From: Dolomedes plantarius
Lineage: Eukaryota > Arthropoda > Arachnida > Araneae > Dolomedidae
Assembly: GCA_907164885.2 (NCBI GenBank)
Contig: OU015493.1
Coordinates: forward strand, 117,613,693 to 117,677,692
Direction of reading: 5' to 3'
DNA length: 64,000 nt
The notes under the pieces are model-generated. The model was not told where the DNA came from. It ran no database searches and worked only from the letters and a program-made list of their open reading frames with translations. How positions within the stretch are numbered: position 1 is the first letter of the stretch; every line of letters starts with the position of its first letter. The translations under genes were made by a program, and so were the position numbers. This document shows, in pieces, positions 31,352 to 42,304 of this stretch.

Positions 31352-34300
31352 ATGATGTGTGGAAACCATCTCGACGTGACTGTGGACGGCCAACCGGTGC
31401 GTGCCCTCGTGGACTTCGGAGCATCTTTTTCGGTTATTTCTGACGAATATAGACGCCACTTACGAAAAACAATGTTTCCCACTACAGAAATCGTAACACT
31501 CAAGGTAGCCGATGGAAAACATGTCCAGCCTATGGGAAAATGCGTACTTAGAATCGGTGTGAACGGGCGAACACAACCACTTGAGTTTACAGTGTTAAGC
31601 CAATGCAGCCACGATGTTATCCTTGGCTGGGATTTTCTTCAGTCCACTCAAGCCGTTATAGATTGTGGCCGGCTGGAACTGTCGTTGGAAGATAACATAG
31701 AGGATTTAAAGAATTCCTGCCGTTTGTCATCGATAAAAGACTACATAATACCTGCCAGATCCATGAGCCGAATATCAGTTTCAGTCCCGGAAATGAAGGA
31801 AACTGTGAATGCCATTGTCGTAGCTAATAAAAATTTGCGGCTGAGTAAAGAAATCTTTATTCCTTGCACCATGATCACCATCCAGGACAGTACGGGAAAA
31901 ATATGGATTGCGAATGGAAGAGCTGAGCCCCAAACCATCCCTCAAGGTATGTGCGTTAGTTTGGCTGAACCACTCGATGAAGACATTTTAACAGTAGCAT
32001 CTGATACGTCTTCCGGGGATGCTAGGAAGGCGGGAGATAGCGATATTTCAGTTGATTATGCATCAATGGTATCAACAGGTCTTGCTCCTAAGCAACGAGA
32101 AAATCTAGTTCAAATCCTGAAACAGTTCTCTAATATTTTTTATAACGAGAAGAAAAGTGTGACCAACAGCCTAAAAGTCAGACACCGAATAAACACAGGC
32201 GATCATCCACCAATAAAACAAAGAGCCTATCGAGTTTCACCAGCCGAACGCCGCATTATACAGAACGAAGTGTATAAAATGCAAAAAAGGGGCATAATCC
32301 AACCCTCGGAGAGCCCGTGGTCGTCCCCAGTCATCTTGGTAAGAAAAAAAGACGGAAGCTGGCGGTTCTGTGTTGACTACCGTCGACTGAATCAAGTTAC
32401 TAAAAAGGACGTATACCCCTTGCCTCGTATCGATGATACATTGGACTGCTTGAAGGGAGCTAAGTACTTTTCCTCCATTGACCTTTACTCAGGATATTGG
32501 CAAATTCAAGTCGATGAAGCAGACCGTGAGAAGACAGCTTTCATAACACCTGAGGGGTTGTACGAATTTAAAGTTATGCCTTTCGGCTTGTGCAATGCCC
32601 CTGCCACCTTCGAGCGAATGATGGATAACTTATTGCGTCATCTTAAGTGGACAATGTGTCTGTGCTACTTAGACGACATAATAAATTTTTCAGAAACATT
32701 TGATGAACATCTGAACCGGTTAACTACTGTGCTGCAGTGCATTCAGAATACAGGCCTTCACCTTAATCCAAAGAAATGTCTTTTCGGTGCTGAAGAAATT
32801 AAGATCCTCGGACATCGTGTGTCTGGTAAAGGTGTTCGACCCGATGTCGACAAAGGAATTTCCGACGCCAAGAAACGTGTAGGATGTCAAGAGTTTTTTG
32901 GGACTTTGTTCGTACTATCGACGATTCATTAGAGATTTCTGTCACAGAGCACGGCCCCTTCAAATATTGTTAAAGGGCGACTCAAAGTTCCACTGGGGCT
33001 GTGACCAAGAAGACGCTTTCGACGACTTAAAGGGAGCGCTAATTTCGGATCCTGTGCTTGGACTCTACGATGAAAACTCCCCCACCGAAATCCACACTGA
33101 CGCCAGCGGATATGGCATAGGAGCCGTCCTAACCCAAGTACAGAATGGCGAGGAAAAGGTAATAGCTTATGCCTCTAGAAGTTTAACGAAAGCTGAGAAT
33201 AATTACTCTACGACAGAGAGAGAATGCCTTGCGGCCGAATGGGCTATAAATAAATTCCGTCCCTACCTTTTCGGTAAATCTTTTACGATTGTGACGGACC
33301 ATCATTCCTTGTGTTGGCTAGCTGGTCTGAAGGATCCTTCTGGAAGATTGGCAAGGTGGGCTTTGCGCCTTCAAGAACACAACATCTCCATTGTTTATAA
33401 GAGTGGATTGAAACACAAAGACGCAGATAGCCTCTCGAGGAATCCTGTGTAAAATGACAATTCGCTATCGGGAATCATTTCTGTTGTTACACAATTGGAT
33501 CTTGCTGCAGAACAACGGAAGGACCCTAAAATTGCGCAACTGATACAATGTGAAAGAAAATCAAAAAAAGACGGTAATAACTCACACAAGAGTTACCAAC
33601 TGATCAATGGTATCCTGTATAAGAAGAACTTTGATCCATGTGGAAAAAATCGTTACCAGTAATTCCGAAATATCATCGAACCGACATACTAAAGCATTTT
33701 CATGACGAACCGACGGCCGGACACCTGGGAATCCTTAAAACCTATGACAGGGTCCGTAAGAGGTTTCATTGGCCGGGTCTATATAGGAGTGTACGCCAAT
33801 ACGTAAGTCATTGCCGAGAATGCAAACGAAGGAAATCTGTTCCACAACAGCCACCTGGGCGTCTAGTACCGATACCTCCAGCCTTTCAACGGATTGGCAT
33901 AGATCTACTGGGAAGATTCCCGAAGACGAATCGAGGAAATAAAGGGATAATCGTTTGCACCAATTATTTAACTCGCTACGCTGTTACAAGAGCTCTTCCA
34001 AATGCTGGTGCGCGGGAAGTAGCTAAATTCCTTTTGGAAGACATTATTTTGACGCACGGAGCCCCGAGAGTACTAATCAGTGATCGAGGTCAGGTCTTTC
34101 AGTCAAAAATGATTCATGAACTTAATGGGCTGTGTAATATCTCACATAGAATGACAACGGCATACCATCCACAGACGAACGGGCTGACTGAACGTTTTAA
34201 CAAAACGTTAACGGACATGCTCTCCATCTATGTCGACTTAGAACAGAAGAATTGGGACGTAGTTTTGCCGTTTGTTACCTTCGTGTACAACACTGCTAAA

Positions 34301-34864
34301 CAGGACACAACTGGCTTTTCCCCATTCTTTCTGTGCCATGGAAGAGAAGCTGAGACTACACTTGACACCATGTTTCCATGTGTTGACGATAAGGAGGAAG
34401 ATGGCTATGTAAGCGACTTAATTACAAAAGCTGAGGAGTCAAGACAATTGGCCCGACTCCGAACATTAAATGCTCAAGCAAAGGATAGTCATCGTTATGA
34501 TACCAGACACCGGATGGTAACTTATAAGCCTGATGACCTAGTGTGGGTTTTCATCCCGATAAGAAAAGTTGGACTATCAGAAAAACTATTGAAGCGATAT
34601 TTTGGTCCCTATAAGATTTTGCGGCGGTTATCTGACGTCACTTACGAAGTGGAAGATTTTGACCCTACTTCAAGGAGGAGGAAATCGAAAGAAGTGGTTC
34701 ATGTGCTCCGGATGAAACCGTATTACAACCCAGACGCTTATTTGGATGCCGATACCGACAGCAACAACCCAGAAGCAGAAAATGTTGAACGAGAACAGTC
34801 TCACGACGTACCATCCAGATCTTATGCGGGTCCCCTTACGCGGTCTAGGGCAAAAATCACGTAA
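31352..34864 (+). pseudogene. pol: gypsy-2 Pol (protease, RT, RNase H, integrase), three breaks
   Basis: 31352-32890 (frame 2) encodes protease and RT. The protease site reads VDFGASFSV, where DTGAS or DSGAS is normal, so a key residue is replaced. RT shows PLPRIDDTLD, SIDLYSGYWQI and CYLDDII (YLDD at 32666-32677). A frameshift near 32890 moves to frame 3 for RNase H (HTDASGYGIG; TERECLAAEW; VTDHHSL; KDADSLSR), which stops at TAA 33450-33452. Another frameshift near 33630 returns to frame 2 for integrase, 33638-34864: zinc finger (HDEPTAGH..CRECKRRK), core Asp in GIDLLGRF, Asp in SDRGQVF, Glu in NGLTERFNK, and a GPYKIL module. By family it makes and inserts the DNA copy; these lesions should prevent that. 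Confidence 0.92.
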
Positions 34865-34957
34865 CATATCATTTTAATACAAACAGCGAGGCGCTGTTTG
34901 TATTAAAGACAAACAGCGCCTCGCTGTTGTCTTTAATACAAACTTCGGATGCTATAC
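34865..34957. repeat. Cluster of nested hairpins next to the gypsy-2 polypurine tract
   Basis: Three overlapping palindromes occur in under 120 bp: TTTAATACAAACAGCG against its complement with a 3-base loop (about 34874-34908); GTTTGTATTAAAGACAA against its perfect complement with a 14-base loop (about 34896-34943); and TCGGATGCTATAC at 34945-34957 against 34965-34977, which already belongs to the hAT-like insert. Confidence 0.85.
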
Positions 34958-35111
34958 TTTGGTAGTATAGCATCCGATTTCTGCATAGCTTTACTTACGA
35001 TATTAATTTTTGTTAACACATTATACCATGTAATAATGGAACAAATAAATTTAAACGACTTAATTTTCAAAAGTAATGAATTTGCCATGTTTCTAGTTTC
35101 AGAGTCTCTAG
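34958..35111. mobile_element. 154 bp captured fragment of hAT transposase
   Basis: Matches 36321-36474, inside the hAT transposase gene, in the same orientation with only two differences seen (t for c in gattc/tctgc, g for t in aaaag/ttaat). On the minus strand it reads RDSETRNMANSLLLKIKSFK, as the transposase does. It sits directly before the polypurine tract. A repair-linked templated insertion is my inference. Confidence 0.88.
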
Positions 35112-35122
35112 GGAGGGAGGAA
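35111..35122 (+). promoter_or_regulatory. gypsy-2 polypurine tract
   Basis: GGGAGGGAGGAA directly precedes LTR-2 (TGCCACATTT). Confidence 0.8.
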
Positions 35123-35261
35123 TGCCACATTTCACCGAAGCAACGGTGGCTCAGCGATATCGCTCCCGGCGTCTAATCTGAAGGTCCCGGGTTCGAAAGC
35201 AGCCGCCGTCGGGGTGCCAGAACATCGTTTATTTTAATTTGCTCTGCATGCGAGCTGTATG
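35123..35261 (+). repeat. gypsy-2 right LTR, first part
   Basis: Collinear with 29705-29843, with four differences in the tRNA-like part. It breaks off at GCTGTATG, where the hAT element begins. Confidence 0.92.
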
Positions 35262-35545
35262 CAGGGCCGTTCCTAGGGTAGCTGCCGCCCGTGTGCGAGA
35301 ATAATTTTGCCGCCCCCCCCCCCTCATACATTATGGATTAATTGAAATTTATCTGAAATATTTTTACCTTAAATGAAACAACGAATTACAGAAAATATTA
35401 TAAATTCAGTTTATTTTTTAATTTTACAACCTAACATAATAATCATTAATGTATTGATATAGTAACCAAATGAATGCGTTATATTAAATACATACAACAC
35501 ATATCTATTAATATATATATACTTAATAACAGACAGTCAAAAAGC

Positions 35546-37895
35546 TTAAAAAATCTTTGCTTTTCGTGCCTTTTTTAATGCAAATTCTGTTATAATATCT
35601 GATACATCTATATCTTCCGAAATGTCCTTTTCTATACTAATAATAGATAAGTCTGAAAGCCTTTCTTGTCCCATTGTTGATCTCAAATAATTTTTTATTA
35701 TTTTAAGTTTTGAAAAGCTTCTTTCCCCGCTAGCCACAGTCACGGGTAATGTTAAAAAAATTCGTATGGCAATCACTAAATTTGGAAACAGATAGATGAG
35801 GTTACTTGTAAATAAGTATTGAATCACATTTAACGCGTTCATTTCAGGGGAAATAAAGGATGCAACGTTGTCAATTTCATCGCATAAATCTTCAGCTATA
35901 ATATCTTTTTCATTTTTAAATTGATAATGTAACATAATTTCCACAGATTTACATTTTGTAGACCTATTTGATTTATCTGTTTTAAGGAAATTATTTAGGT
36001 CGTTGAGAAAATTGAAAACTGTGTGATGTTGTTTTATTTGTTCGAACCTTTCTTCTATTTTTGATAATGCAGTGTCCAATATTACAAAGTAAAAATTAAT
36101 TTTGAATTGGTCTTCTGGATTTTTTGGAGCCTCATCTTTACATTCGTAGTCAAATAAACGTTTTTTTGTTAGGGGTCTAACAATATTAACCAGAGGAAAT
36201 GAAGGGTCGCAATCGATATCTTCTGCAATATTTTTTGCCTCTTCTAAAATATCACTAAAACCTTTATCTGACCTAATATTATATAAATATGTTTTGGTTT
36301 GCTCTAACATTAAAATAATATTTGGTAGTATAGCATCCGATTCCTGCATAGCTTTACTTACGATATTAATTTTTGTTAACACATTATACCATGTAATAAT
36401 GGAACAAATAAATTTAAACGACTTAATTTTCAAAATTAATGAATTTGCCATGTTTCTAGTTTCAGAGTCTCTAGTATTATCAGAATAGAGGGTATATAAA
36501 GCATCATATATTTTTGTTAGATTGTATCTAAGAACTTTTAGCGCATCTATTCTGCTTTCCCATCTAGTATCTGAAAGGGGTTTAAGCATTAAAGTTGGGA
36601 TTTCATTTTTTACGTTTAGTGGATGCGGAGAAGAAAACGTATAGCTCCTGTACAATTGCAAAAAAGCTTGTAATTTCTAAAGACGCTTTTGCAGCGTCAT
36701 TAACAACTAAATTTAAACTATGGGCCGCACAAGGCACATAAAAAGCTCTAGGGTTTAAGTCAAGAACTTTTTTTTGTAAACCCTTATTGCGATTCTTCAT
36801 ATTCTCACCATTATCATAACCCTGCCCCCTTAAATCCCCCAAACAAATGTTGTGAGTCTCCAAAAAATCTAATAAAATATCAGTTAAACCCTCTCCTGTC
36901 GAATCTGGTATTGAAATAAATCCCAAAAAATGCTCCCTAATTTCTATTTGCCTTGATTTATTATTTAATAGAACAAATCTTACTACAACAGTAAGTTGGT
37001 CTTGGTGACTTAGATCAGGGGTGGAATCTAAAATAATAGAATAATATTTACTAACTTTTAAGAGCGAAATTATTTCATGTCTTATTTTTTGACCCAAAAG
37101 GGAAATAAGTTCATTTTGAATATGAACACCTAAATAATGAGGCATACTTGATGGATTTCTGCTAATTCTAGTGAGGTGGTCTGATATGGTATCATTAAAC
37201 TTTGCAATTGCTTCAATTAATTTTTAAAAGTTTCCATTTCGTTGCTCGTATAACTTATTATTTTTGCCTCTAAAGCTCAAATTTTGACCGGCTAAGAATT
37301 TAACGGTATAAATTATAATTTTTAACACGGAAACCCATCTATCTTTTTCCATATTTATTAATTTCTCATTTAGAGAATCAGTAGTTGTTTCAGAAGAAAT
37401 TGATTTATTTAAATCAATCCAAGATTTTGTATTACAAATGTGACTTTTTGGTTTTTCATGACGTTCAATAATCTCAGTTAAATGTTTCCAATCGCTATAT
37501 CCCTCAACAAAGGCACTAGAAAAAGTTTTAAATAATTTGCAAGGAAAACAAAATACACAATCTTTTAACTTAGAATACACTAGCCAAACTCTTGGAATTA
37601 TTTCCCCATTACTTAATTTTTTTTTATAATAAATAGATGAGAAACCTCTGCTATCTTTATTTACAGGAAAGTTTAGATTCGCTTCTGTAAGTTGGGTAGG
37701 GCCTAACTCTACTAAAGTTAATTTAATTTTGTCAGATAGTACGGAAGGCCAACAGCTAGGATCCTTATAAACATCATCTTTGTAAGAAAGATGAAGAAAA
37801 TCTTCATGATCTTTGGTCACGGTTTCACTGGTTTCAAGACTTGGTTCTGCGATTAAAACATCTTCCTTGGGGTTTGTGATTTCGGTCTCCGTCAC
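35546..37895 (-). pseudogene. hAT transposase, ZMYM1/TTF-zinc-finger type, two breaks
   Basis: Minus strand. The N-terminal 220 residues hold the zinc-finger-like region (GFSSIYYKKKLSNGE; KDCVFCFPCKLF; HEKPKSHICNTKSW). A TAA at 37226-37224 interrupts a frame that goes on (KLIEAIAKFNDT...MPHYLGVHIQNEL). The RNase H-like core shows YYSIILDSTPDLSHQDQLT and GQGYDNGENM, then VPCAAHSLNLVV. A frameshift near 36640-36605 leads to the last 370 residues with TRWESRIDALKVL and the hAT dimerisation block (FLTLPVTVASGERSFSKLK). Acts in family by binding subterminal repeats and excising the element. The last two lesions make it inactive as written. Confidence 0.92.
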
Positions 37896-38799
37896 ATTTG
37901 TATCTCTGGAACTTGATGGCGCCTCATGCGATCTTGCTGGGATTAAAAATGTTTTTAATGAACCACAAGCTTTCTTTACTAATTCTTTTTTTCAAGTTTT
38001 CTTTTTCTGTATTGGGCCCCAGAAAACTTTTTACGTTTATCAGACATCTGTAAAAAAATGAGGTTCTTTTCATAAAGAACTTATAAAAATGGCGCAATGT
38101 AAGTTAAGCTGTTTCTCGATAAAGAGTGACTTTTGCAAAGAAACGTTCCAAATCGATTTTATTTTAATTTTGTTCATATTTTAAATACAATTCCCCGTAC
38201 GTTTTCTTTAATAAAAAATCGTATTTTCCCGATTTCTGAATTGCCATATTTCACGTACCTGTTAAAAAAATAAGGTGATGCAGTTCAAAAATTCAAGTTT
38301 ACACTTGTTCCTGTAGTATATATTTAACATTTGCAAAATAAAATAAAAACCTTTAAAATAGAATTAAGTAATGAATCCTAGCTTTTTTTAAAACAAATGT
38401 CAAACCATAAATGTATTATTTCAATTTCTAACCGGTAACCGCTCAAAAGAAAAAATATCATCAAGTTTACTTACCTGTGAAATATTTTTATTGGTCAGCA
38501 ATCACAATATCGAGCACAAAAATTAGAGACAAAAAGCTTTGTTTTTCAGTTGTTGAGATGGACACGTTCAAAATTAATATAGTGCAAATTATCCCGGTCC
38601 GTGTATTTATAGGCTCAGGGCATAAAAGAGTATTTTCCTGCAACCTGACAAAAACCGCCCGCACCGATGCGATGCCGGCAATGCGACGCGATTTGATGGG
38701 ATGATGGGTTAAAATGTGCTAAAACAAAAACGAACAATATATTTCCCAACTGGTTGCGACGTGGAGTAGCGCTGCTAAAATCAATGTGGTTTTGTTTAA
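37896..38799. other. hAT upstream region
   Basis: Non-coding part of the hAT element 5' of the transposase. No convincing second ORF. Ends at a TTAA at 38796-38799. Confidence 0.5.
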
Positions 38800-40230
38800 G
38801 GCGACAATGGACCTTCAGATTGACAAAAATATGTCTCAAAAACGATTTTTTTTTTCAGAAAATGATTCTGCAACTCATCAGCTTTAAATTTAAAAAAAAA
38901 GTTATATTGATCCAATCATTATTAACCGAGTTATAAGTTTTTTTCCAAACGTAAACAATGGAAATGTTACGTTAAATTAAAACTTTAAATGCTATTTTCT
39001 CAAAGAAACTTTTCATGTCGTTTCGGTAAGTTCAAAATGCTCCATGCGTCATAATTTTTCTTGAATTTTCATAAAATTTCATAAAATGATTAATTATATA
39101 TGTTAGAATAAAACTTAGTGATAAATTCATTATACTATTTTAAAACACCTTAAAATTTTTGCAATAAAAAAAATTGATAAAATTTTGCATAAAATGACCT
39201 ATTTTTATCGATTTCTTTTCTAGTTTTTATAAATATGGCTGTAAATCTAATATTACTACTAACTTTTATTATAACTATATAAAGCTAGCTTAAGAAAGAA
39301 AATTAGATATCTGAGACAAAAATTGATGCACATGGAGCATTTTTAAGTAGAGTAATTAACAAACTGATTTTAATTAATATCTTAATTAATTACATTCTGA
39401 TCTTTTTTTTAATTTAGCATTTTCATCTCTAAACAACACTGTATAAGTATACAAAATTTCATAGCAATTGGTTGATAAATAAATTAAAAAAATGTGTTTC
39501 ATGGTCCATTGCCGGGACAGTGGACTTTCAAAATTGTGAAATTTGTCCAAAAATTCGATTTTTTTTATTTTATTGAATTATGAAACTACGGACGAGTAGA
39601 AATGTGTTGCTAAAAGAATTTTTAATGTCTGTGATTACTTTCCTAGTTATAGGCATTTGTATTTAATTTAGATATTATGTGGTTACTAACAGCAATAACT
39701 TTAAATGTGTTTTTCTCAAAATAAAAATTTTCATGTCATACGAATATTCAAACTACTCCAGGAGCATTTCTAATGATCGTATTGCTTTGAAATTTAAGTT
39801 TTATATACTTAACTGCATATCAAATAAATATTATTGAAAAAAATTATGCTTCGTAGCTCAGAATTTCTAAATTTTGTACTTGAAAAGATGATTTATAGGT
39901 ATTTTGCGTAATAAAAAGGGTGTTTTCACTATTATTTTTTTCTCTTTATATTTTTAATGAATGCTTAAACTAAGCAATAAGTTTCGTTGTTAGTTCTATA
40001 AGGTATCCTGTAAATAAAAATGACCATATTATATGCAAAAGAAATGCGCTTGGAACGTTTTTAATGAGGCCAATTTTTGATATAATTAATAATTCATGAT
40101 TCATAAATTATTAATATTTCATCTTTAAATTTTAACCTTTTTTACATATCTATGGTACTAATCACATATTCAAATTTCAAGCAAATCCATTCAAAACAAA
40201 AAAAGTTAGGTTTGAAGGTCCATTGTCCCC
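38800..40230. mobile_element. TTAA-flanked tandem-dimer non-autonomous element
   Basis: TTAA at 38796-38799 and 40231-40234. The ends GGCGACAATGGACCTTCA and its near-complement TGAAGGTCCATTGTCCCC are inverted. At 39503-39530 the end sequences meet back to back (GGTCCATTGCC then GGGACAGTGGACTTTCA), dividing the element into two monomers of about 714 and 717 bp in the same orientation. They share an order of blocks such as actttaaatg...tttctca and tcaaa.t.ctcca..gc but are diverged. No ORF. TTAA suggests piggyBac or a similar TTAA-targeting family. Confidence 0.75.
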
Positions 40231-40857
40231 TTAAGTAAATTTCTCCATGGCCGAATTTAAATTATTATTAAAATATAGGCATTCTTGCTTCGCCAAATAA
40301 AAACGAAGTCTTAATTTAATCAAACACATTTGATTATATATAGCGACACACAGAGTTACAAAACGAAATCACAATAAAAATAACATACCGGGAGCGCAAA
40401 TGATCTGACACGACCTCAGCCTAAGACAAAATCTCCCAGAATAACCTTCTTTTAACATTTTTCGCGCGCAAACCTCATCACATCCGGCATGTGCCGAATA
40501 AACAAAAATTACACTAGATCAGCAATGTCCTGTAGACACACTGGCTTCGCAAAAGCGATAAATCTAAGGGCCTTATTATACAGAGCTACAGTTGTGGCTA
40601 TAGGTCGCGACTGTCGCCTGGGCGCGTCACTTCCCCTTCTGAGTCCAAACCTTACTGTTTATTTCCAGTTATACTTGCAAAATGCATTTTTTAACTCTAA
40701 GTAGTTACCTAGCATAATGGTGATATTTTTATATTAATTATTTTTCTAATAAATTAGTTTTAAATTTTTTTTTATCCTGTCGGCTGACTTGCCGCCCCCC
40801 TTGATGTGCCGCCCGTGTGCCCCGCACCCCTTGCACCCCCGGGTTGGAACGCCCTTG
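40231..40857. other. hAT right subterminal region
   Basis: AT-rich, then a GC-rich last 70 bp with gccgccc blocks as at the left end. Confidence 0.6.
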
Positions 40858-40865
40858 GCTGTATG

Positions 40866-41052
40866 CAAATTTACCTATTATTTATTTCAGTTCCGGTTCC
40901 AGAGGTTTCTGGAATATTCCTCATACTTCCGGTGGGGAGTGTCAGGAAATATCCGGAGGTGTATTTAAGGGAATGTTCCCTGCAATCTGGTGAATAAAAA
41001 CCTGTCCTGAGCTACGCTTCGTATCATTTCTGTGTTCCACAAAATCATCGTG
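40866..41052 (+). repeat. gypsy-2 right LTR, second part
   Basis: Collinear with 29844-30030 with four substitutions; contains the TATA-like GTGTATTTAAG and AATAAA of the LTR. Followed by the TGATAT target duplication. Confidence 0.92.
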
Positions 41053-41249
41053 ATATAAATTTTATAACCGTCAGATTATTATTTTACATGAAAATTTTAA
41101 AGAATGTTAGAAAAACAGCTGAAAAATTTAATTTAAAAAAATCTAAGAAGAATTTTTCAAAAATATTTCTTAGTGCACCCCTACACTATAAGAAGAATAG
41201 CCATGCAAAATTTCAACCCTTTAGGTCCAGCGATTTGATCTGTGCGTTA

Positions 41250-41295
41250 TCTGTCAGTCAGTCAATCAGTCAGTCAGTCAGTCAGTCAGTCAGTT
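41250..41295. repeat. (CAGT)n microsatellite
   Basis: About ten CAGT units with one CAAT interruption. Confidence 0.95.
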
Positions 41296-41429
41296 ACGGA
41301 ACTGTTTTATATAGACAATAGTTTATTTTTTTTAATTTTAATTTCTCTCTCTTAGAACTTATGCCCTGACCAAAAAGGGTTTCTAGCCCTAGCTGAGTGA
41401 TTTTTTTTCGATATATTGTGCTCTAATAC

Positions 41430-42026
41430 CCCAGTCAAAATAGACCCGATTTTGACAAATGGCTAAAAAAAATATGAAAGTTTTGAAATTTGGTGGAGAT
41501 GTTTGTTTAGGCATGCTAATGAACATACTAAAAGTCCCCACCGATCAGACTTGAGCTTTCGCCGCCATCTTGGAAAATGTGTACACTTTTTTGGTTTTTT
41601 GGAAATATCTTTAAAAATATTGATTTTATAAAAAATAATTAAATACAAAAATTAAAGAGCATTAAATTATGAACAATAATCATTCATAACATTTTTTTAT
41701 ATGTCTAAATAGGAAAAAAGATAACTGACTTTGAAAAGAGCGCACTATCACACCTGAGACGCGCAAGCGCGGTTCCCCATCCCGGTGGGGGGAGATACCA
41801 GCGCATGTGCATACCATAATTAGCCAAATTAGTTTTACACTAAATGGGAAGGTTTTTTGTATTTTTTCAAATAACTAGGGAAATATTAACTTTACGTAAA
41901 AAAAGTTTATTTCAAAATTAAAAAACATTAAATTATGTACAAAAAACGATTTTATACATTTTTGTTGTAAACCTAACAGGAACGAAGATATTGACTATAA
42001 AATGCGCGTTGATAATGGAGGTAGCT
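41430..42026 (+). repeat. Left terminal inverted repeat of the CXC transposon
   Basis: 597 bp. It contains GC-rich spots (gacgcgcaagcgcgg, about 41759; ccccatcccggtgggg, about 41776) and a motif aagataactgactttgaaaa that returns near 41991 and 42084. Confidence 0.85.
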
Positions 42027-42304
42027 TCTACAAAATACAATGCACAAAAAACATATATTATATTTTTTTAAGTCTAACACGAACAAAGATAATTGACTTT
42101 GGAAAGAGCGTACTATTACACCATTGACGCGCATGCGTGGGTGCCCATCGCGATGGCTGGAAGACACGTGCATGTGCATACCGTAAGGCGCCAAATCGGT
42201 CTTATCCCTAGTATTTTCCTAGCCAGTTAATAGTTAGTCACCGTTCCGTGTGCGTCTGTGAACAATGGCTGATACGGAACTATGTTTTTATAAGTAAAAA
42301 ATTA
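42027..42304 (+). promoter_or_regulatory. Leader between left TIR and coding region
   Basis: Includes a further copy of the TIR motif: 42076-42190 (aaagataattgactttggaa, gcgcatgcgtggg, gcatgtgcatacc) resembles 41712-41830. Candidate transposase-binding or promoter region by position only. Confidence 0.5.

Larger units (their letters stand above)
35262..40857 (-). mobile_element. hAT transposon inserted in the gypsy-2 LTR, 5.6 kb
   Basis: Ends CAGGGCCGTTCC and GGAACGCCCTTG are imperfect inverted copies. GCTGTATG is duplicated exactly on each side (35254-35261 and 40858-40865), as hAT insertion requires. Both ends have subterminal GCCGCCC-rich sequence. Transposase is on the minus strand, leaving a long upstream part, 37896-40857, that contains a second insertion (38800-40230). 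The gypsy-2 LTR is collinear once this is removed. Confidence 0.93.
29705..41052 (+). mobile_element. Ty3/gypsy retrotransposon gypsy-2, right LTR split by a hAT insertion
   Basis: LTR-1 (29705-30030) and LTR-2 (35123-35261 plus 40866-41052) are both 326 bp once the insertion is removed. I count eight differences, seven of them transitions, so it is older than gypsy-1. LTRs start TGCCACATTTCACC. A TGATAT before LTR-1 is matched by TGATAT at the end of LTR-2, giving a 4-6 bp target duplication. Internal order is primer-binding site, gag, protease, RT, RNase H, integrase, hairpin cluster, polypurine tract. Confidence 0.93.

Noticed and set aside
34933..35130. 65-residue minus-strand ORF resembling hAT transposase, considered as a separate gene
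   Set aside because: It is the 154 bp captured fragment with random flanks, not a gene.
41088..41321. 77-residue ORF with a Ser-Gln-Ser-Val repeat
   Set aside because: The repetitive end is a (CAGT)n microsatellite and the rest has no family motif.
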